From assembly GCF_003473485.1 (NCBI RefSeq), contig NC_053045.1, forward strand, positions 52,928,494-52,992,493: DNA of 64,000 nucleotides, written 5' to 3'. Made by a program: the position numbers and the translations under genes. The notes under the pieces were generated by a model that worked only from the letters and a program-made list of their open reading frames with translations, was not told the DNA's origin and searched no databases. Shown piece by piece: positions 58,859 through 64,000 of this stretch. Position 1 is the stretch's first letter. The number at the start of each line of letters is the position of its first letter. This stretch comes from Medicago truncatula. Lineage: Eukaryota; Streptophyta; Magnoliopsida; Fabales; Fabaceae.

Positions 58859-60817
58859 GTGAACATGAACATAATTAACAAGAGTTGCGAAGAAATATTA
58901 CTTTCACTGTTGAGCAATTGCAACACAACCCTCAAAACCACGAAACAAATCCACACTCATCTCTACGTTACAGGCCTTCACACTCACCCTTTCTTCTTCG
59001 GCAAACTCCTTCTCAACTGCGCCGTTTCCATCTCCGATCATGTTCTCAACTACTCTCTCCGTCTCTTCCATCACTTCCCCAACCCCGACACCTTCATGTA
59101 CAACACCCTCATTCGTTCCCTCTCTCATTCCTCCACCCCTCTCTCTTCCCTCCAACCCTTCATTCAATTACTTCGCCACCCCACTCTTCTCCCTGATAGT
59201 TTCTCTTTCGCCTTCACACTTAAAGGCATTGCGAACGATGGTTGTTCTAAGAGACAGGGGATTCAGCTGCATTCTCATGCTTTTCGTCATGGTTTTGATG
59301 ATCATATATTTGTTGGAACCACTTTGATTAGTATGTATGCTGAATGTGGGTGTTATGAATATGCGAGAAAGGTGTTTGATGAAATGTCTCAACCGAATGT
59401 TGTAGCATGGAATGCGGTTGTTACTGCTTGTTTTAGGTGTGGGGATGTGGAGGGTGCTTGGGGTTTGTTTGAAAGGATGCCGGTTAGGAATTTGACTTCT
59501 TGGAATACGATGCTTGCGGGTTATGTTAAAGCAGGTCAGCTTTGGTTGGCGAGAAGAGTTTTTTGTGAAATGAAGATGAGAGATGATGCTTCTTGGAGTA
59601 CTATGATTGTTGGGTTTGCTAAAAGTGGTTCTTTTCATGATGCGTTTGGGTTTTTTAAGGAGTTGTTGCGGGACAGAAATAGGCCGAGTGAGGTTAGTCT
59701 TACTGGGGTGTTATCCGCATGTGCACAGGCTGGGGCATTTGAGTTTGGGAAGATTTTACATGGGTTTATGGAAAAAGCGGGGTTTCTTTGTATTGTTTCA
59801 GTTAACAATGCTCTCATTGATACTTACTCGAAGTGTGGAAATGTTGATATGGCTAAGTTGGTCTTTCAACATATGTCTGCGGAAAAGTGCATTGTGTCTT
59901 GGACGTCGATGATAGCAGCACTTGCAATGCATGGTCGTGCAGATGAGGCGATCCGGGTGTTTCATGAGATGGAAGAGTCTGGAGTTAGGCCAGATGGTGT
60001 CACCTTCATATCTCTCTTGTATGCCTGTAGTCATAGTGGTTTGGTTGAGCAAGGTTGTGCTTTGTTTTCTAAGATGAGAAATTTTTATGGAATTGAACCC
60101 GCCATCGAGCATTATGGCTGTATGGTTGATCTGTATGGTCGGGCTGCTAGGTTGCAGAAAGCTTATGAGTTTATACGTCAGATGCCAATTTTACCTAACG
60201 TAATCATTTGGAGAACCCTCCTTGGAGCTTGTAGCATTCATGGTAATATTGAATTGGCAGAGCTTGTGAAAGCAAGGCTTGCTGAAATGGATCCAAACAA
60301 CTCCGGTGACCATGTACTGCTCTCAAATGTTTACGCGGTTGCAGGGAAATGGAAGGATGTTGCTGGCATAAGAAGAACAATGATTGAACAGAGCATGAAA
60401 AAAATTCCTGGTTGGAGCATGATTGAAATTGACAAGGTCAATTATGGTTTTGTGGCAGGTGAAAAGCCTAATGAGGTTACAAAAGAGGCCCATGATAAAC
60501 TAAGGGAAATAATGTTGAGGCTTAGAGAAGAAGAAGGTTACGCGCCCCAGGTAAGGAGTGTCCTGCATGATGTTGAAGAGGAAGAAAAAGAAGATTCTAT
60601 GTCCAAGCACAGTGAAAAGCTTGCTGCAGCTTTTGGAATTGCAAAGCTTCCTAAAGGAAGGATTTTAAGAATAGTGAAGAACCTGAGGGTTTGTGGGGAC
60701 TGCCATACTGTGATGAAGCTGATTTCTAAAGTCTATCAAGTAGAAATCATTGTGAGAGATAGAAGTCGCTTTCACTCATTCAAAGGTGGATTTTGTTCCT
60801 GCAGAGATTACTGGTGA
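58859..60817 (+). CDS. PLS-class PPR protein with E and DYW domains
   Basis: Intronless, 652 aa (an alternative start two codons on, at 58865, is possible). PLS-type repeats run from about residue 35 to 470 ([38 protein letters not shown]). The E motifs follow ([35 protein letters not shown]) and the PG box [11 protein letters not shown]. The C-terminal DYW deaminase-like domain has the HSEKLA (HxE) zinc/catalytic signature, CGDCH and the terminal CSCRDYW. The family edits C to U in organelle transcripts, with the repeats choosing the site. The match in recall is Arabidopsis At1g74630. All key residues of the deaminase-like domain appear intact, so the protein could be an active editing factor. 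Target site and organelle are unknown. Confidence 0.97.
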   Translation: MNMNIINKSCEEILLSLLSNCNTTLKTTKQIHTHLYVTGLHTHPFFFGKLLLNCAVSISDHVLNYSLRLFHHFPNPDTFMYNTLIRSLSHSSTPLSSLQPFIQLLRHPTLLPDSFSFAFTLKGIANDGCSKRQGIQLHSHAFRHGFDDHIFVGTTLISMYAECGCYEYARKVFDEMSQPNVVAWNAVVTACFRCGDVEGAWGLFERMPVRNLTSWNTMLAGYVKAGQLWLARRVFCEMKMRDDASWSTMIVGFAKSGSFHDAFGFFKELLRDRNRPSEVSLTGVLSACAQAGAFEFGKILHGFMEKAGFLCIVSVNNALIDTYSKCGNVDMAKLVFQHMSAEKCIVSWTSMIAALAMHGRADEAIRVFHEMEESGVRPDGVTFISLLYACSHSGLVEQGCALFSKMRNFYGIEPAIEHYGCMVDLYGRAARLQKAYEFIRQMPILPNVIIWRTLLGACSIHGNIELAELVKARLAEMDPNNSGDHVLLSNVYAVAGKWKDVAGIRRTMIEQSMKKIPGWSMIEIDKVNYGFVAGEKPNEVTKEAHDKLREIMLRLREEEGYAPQVRSVLHDVEEEEKEDSMSKHSEKLAAAFGIAKLPKGRILRIVKNLRVCGDCHTVMKLISKVYQVEIIVRDRSRFHSFKGGFCSCRDYW

Positions 60818-60986
60818 TAGAACTATTTAATTGAGTTGAAATGTAACAAAAACAACAGCTGGTATCATTCCTTCAAAGTACCAGACACCTATTGGAAGTC
60901 TTGAAGAAAAGAATTGAACAGGTGACAGGTAAAGCCATACGAGCTAAACCAGAACAACACGTTATTGAGGTATTCAAGATGCAACT

Positions 60987-61226
60987 TGTTAGGAACCCAA
61001 GATTTGAATTCCAAAATAATAACACTTTATTTAAGAAATATGATAGAATAGGGGAGAATCTCTCCTTCAAGGGTTTCCCATTCACAATATTCAAAAGATC
61101 TCTCATACTCAATATACCTCCCTATTTATGCAGGATAATCCTAACTACCTCATTAACAAATAACTTGCCTAACTAATTCTTTAACTACTTTAACTACTAA
61201 AATGTCATTTACTCTACATCCTAACA
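60987..61226 (-). mobile_element. Solo LTR of an LTR retrotransposon
   Basis: The 240-bp unit begins TGTTAGGA and ends TCCTAACA, the inverted TG..CA ends of an LTR. Flanks CAACT (60982-60986) and CAATT (61227-61231) form a 5-bp target duplication with one mismatch. Read on the minus strand it has CATAAATAGGGAGG as a TATA-like box and AAATAAA as a possible poly(A) signal further on, which sets orientation. No internal coding region is adjacent, so it is a solo LTR left by recombination. Copia-type is a guess from its short length. Confidence 0.75.
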
Positions 61227-61400
61227 CAATTGAATTCACAGTCACAACTTCCAAAACTTTTCGTTACCTACAGAAAATCAGACTGTACCTACAAGCAAAC
61301 ATTCATGAAAAGTGTTCAAAATGGCACAACCACGGTCATGTCAGTATTTCTCCAACTTTCTCAGCACCTACAACTACAGATGAACCATATGATAGAAAGG

Positions 61401-61498
61401 AGCACCTGCACATACTTCTGCAGGTGCAAATACATCGACTGTAAGCATCAGGTCAAACAACATCCTAAGTAGCATCTGCACATACTTCTGCAGGTGCT
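61401..61498 (+). repeat. Paired 28-bp repeats, each a hairpin
   Basis: Copies at 61401-61428 and 61471-61498 share CTGCACATACTTCTGCAGGT. Each contains GCACCTGCA/TGCAGGTGC (one mismatch in the second copy) around an ACATACTTC-type loop, so each could fold into a stem-loop. Confidence 0.75.
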
Positions 61499-62560
61499 GG
61501 TCTGCTTTCATCCAAGCCCAACTAACTACATCAACCACTACATGATTGCTCATGGAAGGTATGACAGGTTTAATTCTTTTGAAATGCGGAGCTTTCTGCA
61601 GACAGTGAACCCTTGTGTTATAAGGTCACAACTTCAGCACACATTGGAGGATAGGAGACATGAGCACGTGCAGGAGACCTAAGAGTCAGTTGATGTCCCT
61701 AAACCACACTATGTTTAAGGAAATTCTGGCCAATAAATCACATTTTTCTTTTGCTTTTTGTTTGCTTGTGCTTGAGAAGTAACATATTTTTAGGAATACT
61801 CCAACTATTGGCTAGTGCATTGACTAAGTTTGGTTTATGTTGGTATCATTATTTATACCGTTTTAGTCACATCCATCACTTAATGCTACTATGTGTACTC
61901 CCTTAACAATACCCGTTACTCAACAATGACTCATATTAATGCTGGTTTATTTACACAGTATTACATGTTCTCGTGTTTACTGTTGGCTTCAAATTGTCTA
62001 GTTGGTTCTTATCTGAATCTATTAGTTACATGAGTTTGTTCTTGAGTTTATTGTTGTCTTCGAGTTTGAATGCTGGTTTATTTAAATCACTTAATGTTGA
62101 TCACACCAGTTAACCGCACCAGTTAATGTATCAATCTGAATGATAGTTTACTTTTTTCTCTCTCGATAGAACGATAGTTTATTTAATGGTGGTTTATTTG
62201 AATGTGTTTATTCTTATGTTGTTTACAGGTGCTCAAGTTTCTTGATTCCCGTTTTACTAAATAGTCTCAATAGTCAATACTATGCTTCATATGTGAAAGT
62301 ATTTGGATTTTGGTCCGTATAAGTTACAACTTATTCTAGCCCCTGTGGTTTGATTACTTGATTCATACAGTCAACACATAATGGCTACAAAAAGAACGTC
62401 GGTTTTCTTAGCAATAACACTACCAGCACACATGGTTTTCTTGCTATTCTGCTAACAAGGATTTTCTTCTTCTTTGAACATTACACAAACATTAACAAGG
62501 GAAACCATTTTTAATTTCTCTACAGGCCTTTATTTGTAACTACACAAATAACAGTCATAT

Positions 62561-63209
62561 AATCATTCAAATATGTATCACATCAAATGCAAAAGATATC
62601 TAACCAGCCTTGCTAGACTACATATATTTAACATAACATACACCTTTTGTCATATATATGCCTTTGGTGACACAAACAGCTTTGTCTTTATGCCAGAAGA
62701 TAGGAAAATGTCCATAGATGGTCTCTACTCTCTACATCTTCCCATGTTGCTTTATTTATAGCTTAATATCAACCAACCATACATACATGACTCCTCATCT
62801 CTTCCCTTCAGTTAAAATTTATTTTCCTTCCCTTTACATATTTGAACCCCTAAGTTGCTCTTTAATAAAAAAAATAGTGATGAAAATATAGATTTTGTAA
62901 ATTCATTGAAGCCCATTATTTATTTAAACCTTTTAATAAAAGTAAAAGTATTACTAAATTGTTACTTGTTATTTTAGTTTTATTTGGTTACAAAAGTTTT
63001 AGATTAGGGGATTCACACAACCATGCAAGGCCGGGAAAGAAAAGTCTAACCATGTGTACAAACGAATCGCAATTGATACAAATAAAATCATCATATTATT
63101 GTTTTTATATGTTTTTTCTAAGGAATTATTTTGATATGTTATTTTTATGATATTGTTGTTATTATTTAAGAATTAATGGAATGATATAAAAAACAATTTT
63201 ATTATTATT
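62561..63209. other. AT-rich spacer, possible promoter fragment
   Basis: TTTATTTATAGC near 62752 is TATA-like and is followed by a 34-codon ORF (ATG near 62788) that stops quickly. No gene follows in the window. Nothing else seen. Confidence 0.3.
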
Positions 63210-63305
63210 ATATTTTTTTTGGTGGTGGCCGGGGTTTGAACCCGGACCTTATATATATATATATATTATGTATTGTCCATGTCAAATGAGTTAAGCTCAG
63301 AAAGA
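63210..63305 (-). repeat. tRNA-like SINE piece
   Basis: On the minus strand GAGCTTAACTCATTTGACAT (A-box side) and GGTCCGGGTTCAAACCCCGG (B-box side) follow the same layout as pieces at 35755 and 36740, with a (TA)n run between them. Confidence 0.6.
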
Positions 63306-63514
63306 CAATTATATGAAGCGACTATATATTACAGTATAATTTAAACCAAGAGGAATTATAAAGACATTAGATTAGATGAATGAAATTAATATTTGATAAA
63401 ATTCTATTTCATTTCGATAATGACATCTATTTTCACTTATCTAAATCTAATTATGAAATGATTAGAGATTAATCGGATGTTTTTAGGTGACGTGAAAAGA
63501 CAAAAAAAAAAAAA

Positions 63515-64000
63515 AGTTAATTAAGTTTTTGGTCCCTATAAATATCTGCAGTTTTGTTTTTAGTCCCTACAAAAATAAATCACACTTTTTAGTCCCTACA
63601 AAATTTTCGGTTGGTGTTTTTAGTCCCTGTTAAATTAAAATTTGTTTAATTATGCTTAAATTTTTTAATGATTTTTTACATACTTGTTTAAAACATTATA
63701 AAAGGTTCCGCCACAATAACTTAGCTCAAAATTTTATTTTTAGGTCCAAATTTTCGTTAGTTTTATCTTGAATTTTTGGCTTTTTAAAAAAATAATATTT
63801 AATTCATTACATGTTAAAAAATTCTAATTTTTTATAAAAGAGATTATTATAATGTTCTTAACATGTCTGTTAAAAATCATTTAAAAATATAAAAGTTTAA
63901 GTATAATTAAACAAATTTCAATTTAAATAGGGATCAACACATACTTTTAGTCCTTGTAAAATTAAATTTTGATTAATTGTGCTTAAACTTTTAAATTTGT
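63515..64000. mobile_element. Part of a TAGTCCCT-type repeat, cut by window end
   Basis: Multiple TTTTTAGTCCCTAC-type phrases (63533-63630) are followed by AT-rich sequence and, from about 63925, by a start of the inverted counterpart (GGGATCAACACATACTTTTA). This style of repeat is seen in fold-back MITEs elsewhere in the window, but the right end lies outside. Confidence 0.45.

Larger units (their letters stand above)
60818..62560. other. 3' flank of the DYW-PPR gene
   Basis: Probably the 3' UTR followed by spacer. It holds the solo LTR and the hairpin repeats. Short frames near 60892-61176, 61202-61472 and 61494-61682 have no known domain and are disrupted by the LTR. No other gene is supported. 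Confidence 0.4.

Noticed and set aside
58885-60112. Open frames overlapping the DYW-PPR gene on both strands
   Set aside because: Shadow frames; the 652-aa frame contains all PPR and DYW motifs.
62788-62892. 34-codon ORF after a TATA-like sequence
   Set aside because: Too short, no family match, and the TATA-like motif is expected by chance in AT-rich DNA.
1-64000. CRISPR arrays, operons, prophage or other bacterial systems
   Set aside because: Intron-containing plant genes throughout; tandem repeats seen are microsatellites or transposon parts, not spaced CRISPR repeats.

Overview
The window looks like nuclear DNA of a flowering plant, most likely a legume close to Medicago (inference from AT-rich gene-poor spacers, intron style and repeat types; no organelle or bacterial features are seen). 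It holds eight recognisable protein-coding genes in 64 kb, separated by long spacers full of small transposons. All intron-exon structures were assembled by hand from GT/AG sites and reading-frame continuity.

Layout: (1) 340-1521 +, the last two coding exons of an EB1-type microtubule plus-end protein whose upstream part lies left of the window. (2) 4629-6051 -, an HVA22a-like ER-shaping protein, 5 exons, 173 aa. (3) 8363-10215 -, a bHLH47/POPEYE-like iron-response regulator, 224 aa, with an intron in its 5' leader. (4) 19567-20880 -, an intronless class I TCP factor close to TCP14, 437 aa. (5) 39901-44113 -, a NAP1-related histone chaperone (NRP1/SET), 10 exons, 254 aa. (6) 48517-52494 -, an ASC-1/TRIP4-like C2HC5 zinc-finger coactivator, 4 exons, 433 aa. 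(7) 54354-56708 +, an intronless P-class PPR protein (784 aa) like At1g74580. (8) 58859-60817 +, an intronless PLS-class PPR-DYW protein (652 aa) like At1g74630.

The gene order is informative. EB1a, PYE, TCP14 and ASC-1 follow one Arabidopsis chromosome 3 block (At3g47690 to At3g47610), while HVA22a, NRP1 and the two PPR genes follow a chromosome 1 block (At1g74520 to At1g74630). The two series are interleaved and each is colinear, so the window looks like an unfractionated ancestor of two Arabidopsis segments. The genes are not an operon or pathway; their products act in the cytoskeleton, ER, nucleus and (by family) organelles.

The spacers are a mosaic of terminal-inverted-repeat elements. 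Several have clear 9-10 bp target duplications (17234-17652, 26913-27310, 32256-34034, 51117-51566, 52646-54252, 58252-58658), the Mutator-like size. One of them is nested inside a TAA-flanked element in intron 1 of the ASC-1 gene. There are also a decayed LINE (45240-46205), a solo LTR (60987-61226), a 570-bp retroposed piece with a 15-bp target duplication (7013-7582) and several tRNA-like SINE pieces.

No wholly new biological system is evident. The most interesting items are a two-member TIR transposon family that seems to have carried two convergent genes, one reminiscent of GRF-type small proteins; the insertion of one member into the short divergent promoter between ASC-1 and the PPR gene; the interleaved synteny; and an overlapping upstream ORF at the TCP14-like start codon.
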